Shown in pieces: positions 7,724-17,996 of a stretch of 35,495 nucleotides of DNA. The DNA is from Fidelibacterota bacterium (lineage in GTDB: Bacteria; Fidelibacterota; Fidelibacteria; Fidelibacterales; Fidelibacteraceae). A program made the position numbers and the translations under genes. Position 1 is the stretch's first letter. Each line of letters starts with the position of its first letter. The stretch is taken from NCBI GenBank assembly GCA_030620575.1, contig JAUXEL010000002.1:1-35495 (forward strand), written 5' to 3'. Below the pieces are notes generated by a model that did no database searches, had not been told where the DNA came from, and saw nothing but the letters and a program-made list of their open reading frames with translations.

Positions 7724-10700
7724 TAGTATTGAATCCTCAGGCGAAAAGCACCGGATACACTTTCTTCATCGGCACTTCCAACAATAGATAATCGGTTATT
7801 AATACGGTATTCAATTTCGATATTCAGGGGATCAGATTGCGATCCCTCGTAGGTTAAATAAAAATTGCGTCCAATACGTCCACCTACAACCACTGCAGTT
7901 GTACTGTCAATATAGGTGCCTTCACCGCCTTTGATGTCAATCCGGTCAAGACCGCCTATTCCACCCAATTCCCTGGCCTGCTGTTCTATCGGACGTTCCA
8001 CTAATGCCAGTAAAGCGGTTGTTGCTTGCACAGCAGAGCCGGAAGGATTCAAGGCACTTGTAATTTCTCCAATGGTTAATTCCCGGATGATTTCTGCTTT
8101 GCTCAGTTGGTTATCTTCGTCAACAAAATCAATTTCCAGATTATCTATTTCTCCGTTAATAGAAGCAATAATACGGTTGCCGCCGCTGATATCTTTAGAT
8201 GCTATAAAATTCAGTTCATGATTACCTTCAAACTGGTCAAATAGAATACTTCCGCCCTCTTCAAGTTCAAAAACCGATGCCCAATAGTTGAAAAAACCTT
8301 GTGTTACGTCCAGTTGTCCGGCAATTCGTATTTTATCCTCTAAAGCATATTTCAACAAAAGTAATTCTCCATCCAGAGTCGCATCAATAAACTGGTTGCG
8401 AAAATATATTTTATCAATAACCGTATTAATAGCATATTCCGTGAATAGCCCTCTATTGCCGGTGTTGTCCCTTGAGCCTGATGATTGGTTAAACGACGCT
8501 TCGATCAATCCTTCCTGAATATTCATATCTCCGGAAATCAGTAATGTATCCTGACCCGTGATAGTCAGATCAACTTCACCCGTAGTTATATTGATACTCT
8601 CATCCAGAGTCACAATGGAAATTTGATCTCCGGTAAGTGTAAGATTAAACACGGGCTTAAACATCCGTGCCATATTCATGTCACCCTCAACTACAAAATT
8701 ATATTCTTCGGAAATACTTGGATTGGTTAATCCTAAAATACCGGCCAGGGTATAGGATACGGATGGCAATTTTCCCTGAAGATCAGCATTAAGTATATTA
8801 TCTGTTAGAATTGCCTCGCCATTAAGATTCTCAATTTCATTTCCAAGAATACCCAAGATCAGGTGACCATTATTAACACGAAGACTTCCGTTTTTTACGG
8901 CTTTATTAAATGACCCTTTTATTTCCAATTCGGTATAAAAATTACCGGTTAATGATTCCACAAAGCCCAAATATGGTGTTAGGTACAGCAATTCATCATC
9001 GTTTCCCTGTATATAAGCATAGACACTGCTGTCGGGGGAAAAACGATTACCCGGAGCATTATAACGCATATCTATATGAATTGATGCATCCCCATGATAA
9101 TACCCGTTATTCGCAATAATATAGGCCTCATTAAAATATAAGTCTTCTTTGAAATAATGAAATTTTGACACTAATGTGTCTGCAACAATTTTACTAATAA
9201 CAGGATTTAAAACAAAAAGTTCTCCATCTATTATAGGATCATTCAATGTCCCATAAATATTTCCGGAAACGTCACCATCGCCCGTTATTGGTAATTTTTT
9301 AATAATTAAAGGAAGTAATTTTGATAAACGAACCTGTGAAAGTGTAAACTCCGCTTGCACAGAATCTTGAGGAAGAACCTTAAAAATGTTTTTTCGGTTA
9401 AAATTAATATTTACAGGTAAATCAGCACGAAAATCTATTGAACGGTCATCAATAATATCCATCCTGAAGTTGTTGATCTGAAGAATATTATCACTATACT
9501 GCATTTGTGAATGAATGCGTTCAGTATCCAATCCAAATACACGAGCATGTTTTAATAACATATTGGCATTAATTACCGGATCGTCAAGGTATCCGCCGAT
9601 ATCAATATTCATTTTTATTTGTCCTTCCACATCCTCCAACATGGTTGAAACCAAGGGCAAAGAATTGAGTTCGGCACCGGTAATATTCATGCTTCCCCAA
9701 ATGGAATCATTTTTAACATCGAGAGAACCGTATAAAAGGGCTTCCCGGTATAAAATATCAAATCGCGAAAGAGAAAATCCAGTATCATCTATAGAAAATG
9801 ATAGCGTATCCAGCAAATAAATATCCTGGTTTTGATATTGTCCCTGCATGGTATTAATTGTGAATTCTTTGAAATCTTTAATTGAGCCGGATAAATTCAT
9901 CAGATAATTTTCATGCGAAATATCAAGATAGTCTATATGGATTATATCTTCATCCACCCGGACATACGTTTCCAATGAACCAATAAGGAAGGAATCTATC
10001 ACTGCATTCTCAAACGAAATTAATATTCCACCTTGGGGGTCAGATATGATTTTGTTGCTGTAAAGAGATACATTCAGATTATTAATTTTATAAATATCAT
10101 AGATTAGAGTATCCACGTTAAAGTTCAATTGTATATCAGGATCGGTTAAACGCCCCAGTAATTTTAATGTCAGCATCATATTATCGGTTTTCAAGGTACC
10201 TAAATCTGGAATTTCAAGATCATTGAAGGTATGTATATCGCCATAAATGTTCAGGTTAACGGAATCCAGATTTGTAATATTTCCCTGCATTTTCAGTAGT
10301 CCGTCCGGTAAATAAATATAATTGCTTGAATCCAGAACAATATTGTTCAGACCATAAAAGAAAATATCACCGCGCAAGGTGCTTTTTTCAATGCCATAGA
10401 ATTCATTACAATCAAAATCATAACTCACCCTTAGTCTGTCATCAAGATATCCGCTTGCCCGGAAAAATCCCTGAAAATCAAATTCCGGTAGTGATTCAAG
10501 CCATTCCGAAGGGGTAAACGCAAGTGAAGAAAAGGTGGTTGTAATATATTTATCTTTTAAACCGTATGAGCCATATATTAAGACATTAGTACTGGAATTT
10601 TTAAAGCTTGCCTTCAGTAAATGCAGGTAATCATTTTTATATTCCATATTGATATTCGCAGAATGTATTTTTTTCTGATTTAGTGTGCCTGAAAAATTAG

Positions 10701-11532
10701 CGGTTGCAGAAAATTCCTTAAAATCTCCCATCACATCAAGTTGTATATTAATTTGATCTTCAGGATAAAAAATAGGAATATGCAGGTATTTTTCAATATC
10801 GATATCTTTTACATTAAAAGAAAACTGAAAGCGAAAGGGTTCAATAAAGCGGATTTTTCCGGATGATGCAAATTGAGCGTCATTTAATTTAAAATTTAAT
10901 TTCCGCATTTTTGCAATATCATTTTTGAATACAATTTCACTGGATAGATCATAAAGCTGGAGATCTAATGCTTCATTTGCCATTTGCATGTCGTCAATGT
11001 GCAAAACAGCACCATCCTTGTACCCTGAATACTGGAATTGTACACATTGAATCGTCTGATAAAGAAGAGTATCCGGAGTTTGAATGTATAACTGTATGTT
11101 TTTCATTTGTATATTGCCGATGTGAATATCCGGAAACGTAAAATCAGGTATCTCCGACAGATCCCGGTCACGTTCGTCTATTCGAATAAATATTTTTGGG
11201 TCAATAAGACTCAGGCTATCAAGATGGCGTTTGCCAAGCAATTCAAAAATACCCGAATAATTGATATTTATGGTATCAATTGATAGCACGATCGAAGAAT
11301 CGTCATTCGCAAATTCCAGATAGTTAGCTTGCAGATCCGCGTTCAGATTTTTATTCAATTCATGAATAGAAAATGAATAATCAAAACGTTTATTGATCTG
11401 GTTACGTAAAATTTTATATGCAATGTTAAAACCGACATCTGTTTTCGTGAAAAAGACGCCGGTAAATCCAATAAATAGAATTAAAAAGAATGGAAAAAAA
11501 TATCGTCGTTGGTTTTTTTGTTTATTGACCAT
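7723..11532 (-). CDS. tamB: TamB (DUF490) translocation/assembly module protein
   Basis: A 1269-residue protein, in the usual TamB size range. It has one N-terminal membrane anchor (about residues 13-30, FFPFFLILFIGFTGVFF), then a very long, repetitive beta-rich region. The C-terminal TamB/DUF490 domain includes GGRIGRNFYLTYEG and IEYRINNRLSIVGSADEE, ending in an aromatic-rich strand. TamB-family proteins are AsmA-like beta-taco bridges spanning the periplasm, which partner TamA and are implicated in phospholipid movement. It overlaps the folD end by 11 bp and the tamA start by one base (TAATG), so the pair should be produced together. Confidence 0.93.
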   Translation of the reverse strand: MVNKQKNQRRYFFPFFLILFIGFTGVFFTKTDVGFNIAYKILRNQINKRFDYSFSIHELNKNLNADLQANYLEFANDDSSIVLSIDTININYSGIFELLGKRHLDSLSLIDPKIFIRIDERDRDLSEIPDFTFPDIHIGNIQMKNIQLYIQTPDTLLYQTIQCVQFQYSGYKDGAVLHIDDMQMANEALDLQLYDLSSEIVFKNDIAKMRKLNFKLNDAQFASSGKIRFIEPFRFQFSFNVKDIDIEKYLHIPIFYPEDQINIQLDVMGDFKEFSATANFSGTLNQKKIHSANINMEYKNDYLHLLKASFKNSSTNVLIYGSYGLKDKYITTTFSSLAFTPSEWLESLPEFDFQGFFRASGYLDDRLRVSYDFDCNEFYGIEKSTLRGDIFFYGLNNIVLDSSNYIYLPDGLLKMQGNITNLDSVNLNIYGDIHTFNDLEIPDLGTLKTDNMMLTLKLLGRLTDPDIQLNFNVDTLIYDIYKINNLNVSLYSNKIISDPQGGILISFENAVIDSFLIGSLETYVRVDEDIIHIDYLDISHENYLMNLSGSIKDFKEFTINTMQGQYQNQDIYLLDTLSFSIDDTGFSLSRFDILYREALLYGSLDVKNDSIWGSMNITGAELNSLPLVSTMLEDVEGQIKMNIDIGGYLDDPVINANMLLKHARVFGLDTERIHSQMQYSDNILQINNFRMDIIDDRSIDFRADLPVNINFNRKNIFKVLPQDSVQAEFTLSQVRLSKLLPLIIKKLPITGDGDVSGNIYGTLNDPIIDGELFVLNPVISKIVADTLVSKFHYFKEDLYFNEAYIIANNGYYHGDASIHIDMRYNAPGNRFSPDSSVYAYIQGNDDELLYLTPYLGFVESLTGNFYTELEIKGSFNKAVKNGSLRVNNGHLILGILGNEIENLNGEAILTDNILNADLQGKLPSVSYTLAGILGLTNPSISEEYNFVVEGDMNMARMFKPVFNLTLTGDQISIVTLDESINITTGEVDLTITGQDTLLISGDMNIQEGLIEASFNQSSGSRDNTGNRGLFTEYAINTVIDKIYFRNQFIDATLDGELLLLKYALEDKIRIAGQLDVTQGFFNYWASVFELEEGGSILFDQFEGNHELNFIASKDISGGNRIIASINGEIDNLEIDFVDEDNQLSKAEIIRELTIGEITSALNPSGSAVQATTALLALVERPIEQQARELGGIGGLDRIDIKGGEGTYIDSTTAVVVGGRIGRNFYLTYEGSQSDPLNIEIEYRINNRLSIVGSADEESVSGAFRLRIQY

Positions 11533-12424
11533 GTTTTTTCATGTTTTTTGCCTGATTCTCAGCTGCTTTTACGGTATTCTGCATCAACATTGCGATAGTC
11601 ATCAGTCCTACCCCACCGGGTACCGGTGTGATCGCGCTTACACGTTCTTTGACTTCTTCAAACGCGACATCACCTACTAAGCGATAGCCTTTTTTACACG
11701 ATGGATCATCGACGCGATTAACACCCACATCAATGACCGTTGCATCTTCTTTTACCATATCTGCTGTGATCATCTCCGGCACACCTGCTGCAACGATCAA
11801 TATATCAGCTTGACGGGTGTATTTTTTTATATCTGATGTGCCTGTATGACAAATGGTTACGGTGGCATTAGCATATGCGGATTTCTGATACATCAAATTT
11901 GCCATCGGTTTTCCGACAATATTCGAACGTCCTACAATTACAACATGTTTCCCGCTTGTTTCTATTTGATAATACCGCAACATTTCTATAATGCCCGCAG
12001 GGGTACAGGGTAAAAAAGTATCTTCGCCTAAAATTAATTTACCAATATTGAAAGGGTGAAATCCATCTACATCCTTTTCAGGATGAATACGATGAATAAT
12101 TTCTTTTTCGTTAAGGTGACGGGGCAATGGAAGTTGTACCAAAATCCCGTGAAAACGCGTATTCTTATTAAGCCGATCAATTAAAGTATTTAATGTCGCT
12201 TGCGTGGTATCTTTCGGTAGCCGTATCGTTTCGGAAAAAATGCCAAGTGCCTCGCAAGCCCGTGCTTTATTACGCACATAAACTGTAGATGCAGGATCTT
12301 CTCCAATCAGAACAACGGCCAGTCCCGGAGTAATTCCCCGTTTTTTACAGGTATCAATATCTTCTTTCAAACGCTCCTTAACAGCATCAGATACTTCTTT
12401 CCCGCGTAAAATTATAGTTTCCAT
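11522..12424 (-). CDS. folD: methylenetetrahydrofolate dehydrogenase/cyclohydrolase
   Basis: A 300-residue bifunctional FolD, which interconverts 5,10-methylene-THF and 10-formyl-THF using NADP in the cytosol. The catalytic Tyr-x3-Lys is Y49/K53 in STVYVRNK. The Rossmann-domain motif is VGRSNIVGKPMA. The C-terminal PGGVG motif is followed by LMT where PMT is usual, a mild variation. The start at 12424 is 9 bp after the rny stop, and the 3' end overlaps tamB by 11 bp. Location between rny and tamB shows no pathway logic and probably reflects operon packing. Confidence 0.95.
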   Translation of the reverse strand: METIILRGKEVSDAVKERLKEDIDTCKKRGITPGLAVVLIGEDPASTVYVRNKARACEALGIFSETIRLPKDTTQATLNTLIDRLNKNTRFHGILVQLPLPRHLNEKEIIHRIHPEKDVDGFHPFNIGKLILGEDTFLPCTPAGIIEMLRYYQIETSGKHVVIVGRSNIVGKPMANLMYQKSAYANATVTICHTGTSDIKKYTRQADILIVAAGVPEMITADMVKEDATVIDVGVNRVDDPSCKKGYRLVGDVAFEEVKERVSAITPVPGGVGLMTIAMLMQNTVKAAENQAKNMKKHGQ

Positions 12425-12433
12425 TTCTCCTCG

Positions 12434-13978
12434 TTATTTCGCGTATCCAATCGAGCGGTGTTCACGTAAAACTGTTACCTTGATTTGCCCGGGATATGTG
12501 AGTTCATTCTGAATCTTATTTGCAATGTCTTCAGCCAATAGATCGGACGCTGTGTCACTAATCTTGGTCTCTTCAACAATAACCCGGACTTCGCGACCTG
12601 CCTGAATAGCGTATGTTTTATTCACACCTTTAAAACTATTTGAAATTTCTTCCAATTTTTCCATTCTGTGAATGTAATTTTCTAATGTTTGACCCCGTGC
12701 GCCCCGGCGCGATCCGCTAATAGAATCCGCTGCCTGAACCAATGCGGAAATCGGAGAAATCATCTCTACTTCTTCATGATGGGCTTCAATGGCATTGATA
12801 ATAATCTTATCTTCTTTATTACGACGAGCAATATCACCGCCGATCAAGGCGTGTGTTCCTTCCACATTCCGGTCAATCGCTTTTCCAATATCATGCAAAA
12901 ATCCGGCACGTTTTGCCATTTGTCCGTCCATTCCAAGCTCGGCTGCCATTAAACCGGCTAACCAACCGACTTCGATGGAATGTTTTAAAATATTTTGGCC
13001 ATAGCTTGTGCGATATCTCAAGCTTCCGATATAGTGCATCATTTCTGCATTGAAAGGCGACAGGGATAGTTCCAGAGTTGCCTCTTCAGCAGCTTGGATA
13101 ATGGATTCTTCCACTTCTTTGCTGGCTTTATCTATCATTTCTTCGATTCGCGCCGGATGGATACGGCCATCTTTAATGAGTTTTTCCAACGCAATACGCG
13201 CTACTTCCCGGCGTACGGGATCAAAGCCTGAGAGCACAACTGCTTCCGGAGTATCATCTACAATTAATTCTACGCCGGATAAGGCTTCAAAATGACGAAT
13301 ATTCCGACCTTCACGGCCAATAACACGGCCTTTCATTTGATCATTGGGCAATGGAATAACAGAAACTGTTGATTCGGATGTATGATCGGCTGCTGAACGC
13401 TGAATTGCATCGATAATAATTTCTTTTGCTTCTTTATTTGCGTTCAGTGTTGCGGATTCTTTGATTTCTTTAACTTTTACCTGTGCCTCAATACGTGCTT
13501 TTTCGTATAAGCTCTCTTTTAAGGTTTGTTTGGCTTCTTCACGGGATAAACCCGCAATCTTTTCCAGCTGGTTTTGTTGTTGATCAATAAGATGTTCAAT
13601 TTCTTCTCCGCGTTGATTGATCTGTTGCTCTTTTCCCTTTAGATCCTGATCATATTTTTGCAGGGCATCATAGCGCTGATCAACGTTCTCCATTTTCCGG
13701 TTTAAATTACTTTCCCGTTTCTGTAATTCTTTTTCAGTATCCCGAACATCATGAAGCTTTTCATTGTATTCATCTTCACTTTTTTGTTTTATGCGAAGAG
13801 ATTCATCTTTTCCTTCCAGAATTAATTCTTTTTTAAGTGTTTCGCCTTCTTTACGTGCACCTTCCAGCAGATCAAATTTATAATTTTTTATATTGCCGAA
13901 TTTTGCACGATAAATAATCAGGACAATAAATGCACCTACCAGTGTTGATATTAAACCAACAACTATATTTACTAACAT
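12434..13978 (-). CDS. rny: ribonuclease Y
   Basis: A 514-residue RNase Y with all domains in order. There is an N-terminal membrane anchor (about 3-24), a long coiled coil (about 30-195, rich in Glu/Lys/Gln), a KH domain (GRVIGREGRNIRHFEAL), and an HD domain with the metal motif HDIGKA plus upstream His (ILKHSIEV) and downstream EAHHEEVE. RNase Y is the membrane-bound endoribonuclease that initiates mRNA decay in many bacteria lacking RNase E. The start lies 26 bp after zapA. A zapA-rny order is widely conserved in FCB and Firmicutes-like genomes, which supports both calls. Confidence 0.97.
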   Translation of the reverse strand: MLVNIVVGLISTLVGAFIVLIIYRAKFGNIKNYKFDLLEGARKEGETLKKELILEGKDESLRIKQKSEDEYNEKLHDVRDTEKELQKRESNLNRKMENVDQRYDALQKYDQDLKGKEQQINQRGEEIEHLIDQQQNQLEKIAGLSREEAKQTLKESLYEKARIEAQVKVKEIKESATLNANKEAKEIIIDAIQRSAADHTSESTVSVIPLPNDQMKGRVIGREGRNIRHFEALSGVELIVDDTPEAVVLSGFDPVRREVARIALEKLIKDGRIHPARIEEMIDKASKEVEESIIQAAEEATLELSLSPFNAEMMHYIGSLRYRTSYGQNILKHSIEVGWLAGLMAAELGMDGQMAKRAGFLHDIGKAIDRNVEGTHALIGGDIARRNKEDKIIINAIEAHHEEVEMISPISALVQAADSISGSRRGARGQTLENYIHRMEKLEEISNSFKGVNKTYAIQAGREVRVIVEETKISDTASDLLAEDIANKIQNELTYPGQIKVTVLREHRSIGYAK

Positions 13979-14004
13979 TTTTACTCCTTTTCTATGCGGA
14001 GCGC

Positions 14005-14337
14005 TTAGGTCTTGAGGTGATCATCAATAAGTTTTATCAATGCTTCAGAATGATTCTGAATGTATTCCTCAGTAGATTGGTTGTTCTGCTTCATTTGAAA
14101 TAATTCACCTGCAATGTTCAAGGCAGTGATAATGGCAATTTTATCGATAGCAACAGTTCCGGACATATTGGCTCCCACTTCCATCATTTTTTCATTTACA
14201 TAATCTGCAACCTGATGGATAAATTTGGGATCCTTACCTTTCAGAGGAAACTCCTGGCCATAAATATTGACCGTTATGGGTTTGTCATCAGGAAATTCTA
14301 ATTCCACTGTATTTGGGTCGGGTTCATACTTTTGCAT
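14005..14337 (-). CDS. zapA: cell division protein ZapA
   Basis: A 110-residue ZapA-family protein. It has an N-terminal beta domain (VNIYGQEFPLKG) followed by YVNEKMMEVG and a C-terminal helix that would form the dimeric coiled coil. ZapA binds FtsZ and cross-links protofilaments in the division ring. I chose the ATG at 14337. A TTG 6 bp upstream would add only two residues and lies deeper inside the preceding small gene. The gene overlaps that gene by 14 bp and precedes rny by 26 bp. Confidence 0.9.
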   Translation of the reverse strand: MQKYEPDPNTVELEFPDDKPITVNIYGQEFPLKGKDPKFIHQVADYVNEKMMEVGANMSGTVAIDKIAIITALNIAGELFQMKQNNQSTEEYIQNHSEALIKLIDDHLKT

Positions 14338-14500
14338 GGTCAATCCATTCCGATATTTCTGCCAATTTCAAAGTGATACGTTCAATCTGGCTTTTCGTTA
14401 AAACCATAGTACCATTACCTTTTGATCCCTCTTGTTCCTTAAGAACATTAAGGGCTTGGTGTATTTTTTTTTCTAAGGTTTCAAAAGAGCTGATATCCAT
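14324..14500 (-). CDS. 58-residue helical protein between pheT and zapA (ZapB-like position)
   Basis: A small gene is packed between pheT and zapA. Its ATG overlaps the pheT stop as TAATG, and it runs 58 codons to a TGA at 14324-14326, overlapping zapA by 14 bp. The product is helical and charged, starting MDISSFETLEKKIHQALNVL and ending in LKLAEISEWIDHAKV. A Gly/Ser-rich break lies near residues 26-30. The overlaps on both sides and the heptad-like first helix argue for a real gene. Many bacteria carry a short coiled-coil gene before zapA that is thought to act as a ZapB-type partner. I infer that role from position and do not recognise a family motif. Confidence 0.65.
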   Translation of the reverse strand: MDISSFETLEKKIHQALNVLKEQEGSKGNGTMVLTKSQIERITLKLAEISEWIDHAKV

Positions 14501-16890
14501 TACCTTAGCTGAGCTCCATATTGATTTATTAACCGTTCAAATAACTTATTCATTACATTATCAATATCTTCATCCTTCAGTGTTTTCGTCTCACTTCTGA
14601 ACTCCAATCGAAATGATAATGCCTTTTTATTTTTATCAAGTTTCGTATCATCAATGTACACATCATAGAGGACAAGGTCAACGAGATATTTTCCTCCATG
14701 CTGATTTATCTCATTTAATATTGTGACTGCTTTAGATTTTTTATCCATAACTAAAGATATATCGCGAAAAATGGACGGGAATTGCGGGGTCGGGATATAT
14801 TGCTGTCTGGGATTATACCAGTTAAACAGTTTGCTAATCTGCAATTCCATCACCACGACAGGATACTGTAGTTGCAATTTTTCAAAATAACCGTCTACAT
14901 ATTTTCCAATTTTTCCGACAAGCGATTTACGAATAACAATATCATATAAAATTTCGAATTCATCCCGGTTGGTATTTTCTTTGAGTTTATAATTAAAATT
15001 CAGATTTCCCAGAAAATGATCCAGAATTCCTTTCATATAAAACAGGTCTGCAGGTTTATCTTCTTCTGCCCAATTCAGACCCCACAGAGGGGAACAGCAT
15101 AAAACACCTAAATTGAAATGTTCTACGGCATGGGTATCGACATGGTCATTTTTTTCAATGACATTAGCCAATTCAAATAAGCGGATATTTGTTCGTTTTT
15201 TTAGGGCATTGTTGCGCAAGGTAGCTAACAACGGTTGAATCATATCTGTACGCAGTACATCCATTTCTTTAGACAAGGGGTTTAATACATTTAAAGGAGT
15301 ATATCCCCAAATTCCGGCATCTCCTGTATTTTTACTGACAAGCGAATTATTTACCGTTTCGTGCATACCGTGCCCTGCAAAAAAATTACGGATATCCGTA
15401 AGAAAAGGGTGAAATTTATCGCATTCTTCTGCCACAGACATAGTTAATTTTTTCATGGAGGGGATTTTATCAATATTATTTACGCGTAACACTTCTTCTA
15501 CCAGATCGATCTCACGTTCTATATCCGGTCTGAATGTCGGAACTTCCACTGTCACAGAATCTGTATCTTCCGCAATAATAGTGAATTCAAGATGTGAAAA
15601 AATGGATTTACAATTTTCCGGTGAAATATCAATACCTGTCACCCGTTTTACATAATCATAGCGTAAAGAAATTATTTTGGCTTCCAAAGGTTCCGGATAA
15701 ATATCAATCATCCCTTTTGCAATACTGCCTCCGGCTAATTCAACAATCAGTGCCGCCAGTCGATTTTGTGCATAAACCAATGTTTCATTGGGATCGGTTC
15801 CCCGTTCAAAGCGTTTTGACGCATCCGTAGAGATTTGCTCTAGTTTGGAACCCTTGCGAATAACTGCCGGTGTAAAATAAGCACTTTCTATCAGAATATT
15901 AACGGTGTTGTCATTCACTTCCGATTTTATTCCGCCCATGATACCGGCTAAAGCTAAAGGAGTTTCCTTATCACAGATCAGCAGCATATCACTGCTTAAT
16001 TCTCGTTTTTTGTGATCCAGCGTCTCAAATTTTTCGCCTTTCTGCGCAAAACGGACCTTTATTTCATGTCCCTTTAATTTATCAAGATCAAAAGTATGCA
16101 GAGGGTGACCGGTTTCCATTAAAACATAATTTGATGCATCTACTACATTATTAATTGAGCGAAGCCCAATGGACTCAATACGGTTTTTCAACCATGCGGG
16201 TGACGGTGCAATACGAATACCTTGAATAACCCGTGCCGTATAACGGGGACATCCGTCCAATGCATTGACTTGCACTTTAGCAATACTATCAATTTCAGGA
16301 CCGTCTTCAATAAGTTTAACAGAAGCTTTTTTAAATGGCTTTTCTGTAATAGCGGAAATTTCCCGGGCTACGCCCCAGTGACACATCGCATCGGGCCGAT
16401 TGGCCGTGACATCAATATCCAGGACCAGAGATGAAGAAAAATAATCATCATAGGATTTCCCGATTTCATGATCATCGGACAAAACAATGATACCGGCATG
16501 ATCATCACCAAGACCCAGTTCATCTTCAGCACAGATCATGCCATGGGATTCAACACCCCGCAGTTTTGCTTTTTTTACCGTAAAATCCGGTGTTAACTGT
16601 GTACCAACTGTTGCAACCGGGACACGTTGTCCGGCTTCCACATTGGGAGCACCGCAAACGATAGTTACCGGGTTACCGATACCGATATCTATGGTACATA
16701 CTGATAATTTATCCGCACTTGGATGACGTTTTTTTTCTAAAACATGACCAATTACAACACCTTTGGGAATGCTTTTCCCGGTTTCTTTCACTACACATTC
16801 CAGACCAGCTATGGTAAGCTTTTCTGCCAGATCTTCAAGCGGCATGTCGATATCAATATATTCTTTTAACCAATCGATCGAAACTATCAT
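14500..16890 (-). CDS. pheT: phenylalanyl-tRNA synthetase beta subunit
   Basis: A 796-residue PheT of full length. The N-terminal tRNA-binding (EMAP/OB) domain includes GVVIGHVLEKKRHPSADKLS, followed by B3/B4 editing domains, B5 (with EIDLVEEVLRV) and the C-terminal ferredoxin-like anticodon-binding domain (FPSIFRDISLVMDK). It forms the alpha2-beta2 enzyme with PheS and clears Tyr-tRNA(Phe) in the cytosol. It starts 15 bp after the pheS stop. Its stop codon overlaps the next small gene. Confidence 0.97.
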   Translation of the reverse strand: MIVSIDWLKEYIDIDMPLEDLAEKLTIAGLECVVKETGKSIPKGVVIGHVLEKKRHPSADKLSVCTIDIGIGNPVTIVCGAPNVEAGQRVPVATVGTQLTPDFTVKKAKLRGVESHGMICAEDELGLGDDHAGIIVLSDDHEIGKSYDDYFSSSLVLDIDVTANRPDAMCHWGVAREISAITEKPFKKASVKLIEDGPEIDSIAKVQVNALDGCPRYTARVIQGIRIAPSPAWLKNRIESIGLRSINNVVDASNYVLMETGHPLHTFDLDKLKGHEIKVRFAQKGEKFETLDHKKRELSSDMLLICDKETPLALAGIMGGIKSEVNDNTVNILIESAYFTPAVIRKGSKLEQISTDASKRFERGTDPNETLVYAQNRLAALIVELAGGSIAKGMIDIYPEPLEAKIISLRYDYVKRVTGIDISPENCKSIFSHLEFTIIAEDTDSVTVEVPTFRPDIEREIDLVEEVLRVNNIDKIPSMKKLTMSVAEECDKFHPFLTDIRNFFAGHGMHETVNNSLVSKNTGDAGIWGYTPLNVLNPLSKEMDVLRTDMIQPLLATLRNNALKKRTNIRLFELANVIEKNDHVDTHAVEHFNLGVLCCSPLWGLNWAEEDKPADLFYMKGILDHFLGNLNFNYKLKENTNRDEFEILYDIVIRKSLVGKIGKYVDGYFEKLQLQYPVVVMELQISKLFNWYNPRQQYIPTPQFPSIFRDISLVMDKKSKAVTILNEINQHGGKYLVDLVLYDVYIDDTKLDKNKKALSFRLEFRSETKTLKDEDIDNVMNKLFERLINQYGAQLR

Positions 16891-16905
16891 GTTTTTCTTC
16901 CAAAT

Positions 16906-17919
16906 CTAAAACTGCCGTAAAAATTCAACATCATTCTCAAATAAAATACGGATATCATTGATACCCAATCGCATCATCACCATGCGCTCTACTCCCAGTC
17001 CAAAGGCATAACCGGTATATTTCTCTGTATCATAATTAACGGCCTTCAGAACATTTGAATCAACCATTCCGCATCCCATAATTTCCAACCAGCCGGTATT
17101 TTTGCAAACACGGCAACCCTTTCCCTTGCAGAGGAAACATGAAACATCAATTTCTGCCGAGGGTTCCGTAAACGGGAAATAGCTGGTGCGAAATTTAATC
17201 TTTACATCTTTTCCATAGTACATACGGCAAAACAGTTCAATGGTCCCTTTCAAATCCGCAAAACTAATATCTGTATCGATATAAAGTCCTTCAATTTGAT
17301 GAAACAGACAATAACTCCGTGCAGAGATAGCTTCATTCCGGTATACCCGCCCCGGAGCCACAATACGAACCGGCGGTTCGTGTGTTGCCATATAGCGGGT
17401 CTGCACCGGTGAGGTATGTGTACGCAATAAGCCACCACCTTCAGTATAAAAGGTGTCCTGCATATCACGTGCCGGATGATTGGGCGGAAAATTTAAAGAC
17501 TCAAAATTAAACCAATCGGTTTCCACTTCCGGACCATAGGCAATATCAAATCCGAGCCGTTTAAATATGGATAACATATCATCCACTGCCTGTGTTAAAG
17601 GATGTCGCGAACCTTTATGGACCACATATCCGGGCAGGGTGTAATCAACCTGTTCCCTTTGTTTTTTTTCTGACTGAAATTCCGCATAGCGCAGTTCAAG
17701 TTGTTCATTTAATGATCTTTTGAGCTCGTTTAGCATTTTCCCGACTTCTTTACGGGTGTCGGGAGGAATCTCACCTATCATAGAAAAAAATCCGGCGATC
17801 TTTCCCTTTCGCCCTAAAAAAGTATTTTTAACTTCTTCCAGCATGAGAGGATCACGTGCATTTTTTAATACATCTTTAAACTGCTCTTGGACCTCTTTGA
17901 TTGTTTCGTGTATGGTCAT
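16906..17919 (-). CDS. pheS: phenylalanyl-tRNA synthetase alpha subunit
   Basis: A 337-residue PheS with an N-terminal coiled-coil domain and the class II catalytic core. Motif 2 contains GRVYRNEAISARS, with FHQIEGL nearby; motif 3 is GLGVERMVMMRLGI. A CxxC-rich insert (CFLCKGKGCRVC) near residue 260 looks like a small zinc-binding element and is found in a subset of PheS proteins. I chose the ATG at 17919, giving MTIHETIKEVQ, over an in-frame TTG 27 bp upstream because it matches the family N-terminus. No strong ribosome binding site is evident at either. It lies about 77 bp after rplT. Confidence 0.95.
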   Translation of the reverse strand: MTIHETIKEVQEQFKDVLKNARDPLMLEEVKNTFLGRKGKIAGFFSMIGEIPPDTRKEVGKMLNELKRSLNEQLELRYAEFQSEKKQREQVDYTLPGYVVHKGSRHPLTQAVDDMLSIFKRLGFDIAYGPEVETDWFNFESLNFPPNHPARDMQDTFYTEGGGLLRTHTSPVQTRYMATHEPPVRIVAPGRVYRNEAISARSYCLFHQIEGLYIDTDISFADLKGTIELFCRMYYGKDVKIKFRTSYFPFTEPSAEIDVSCFLCKGKGCRVCKNTGWLEIMGCGMVDSNVLKAVNYDTEKYTGYAFGLGVERMVMMRLGINDIRILFENDVEFLRQF

Positions 17920-17996
17920 AATGCAATTTTTTAAATTTACTGCCAAACATTCCGGAATTTACCGGATGGGCATGGTTATTATTCTATTCAGCTAAA

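Noticed and set aside
13979-14004. A 6S RNA gene near zapA, as in E. coli
   Set aside because: Only 26 bp separate zapA and rny, too little for 6S RNA.
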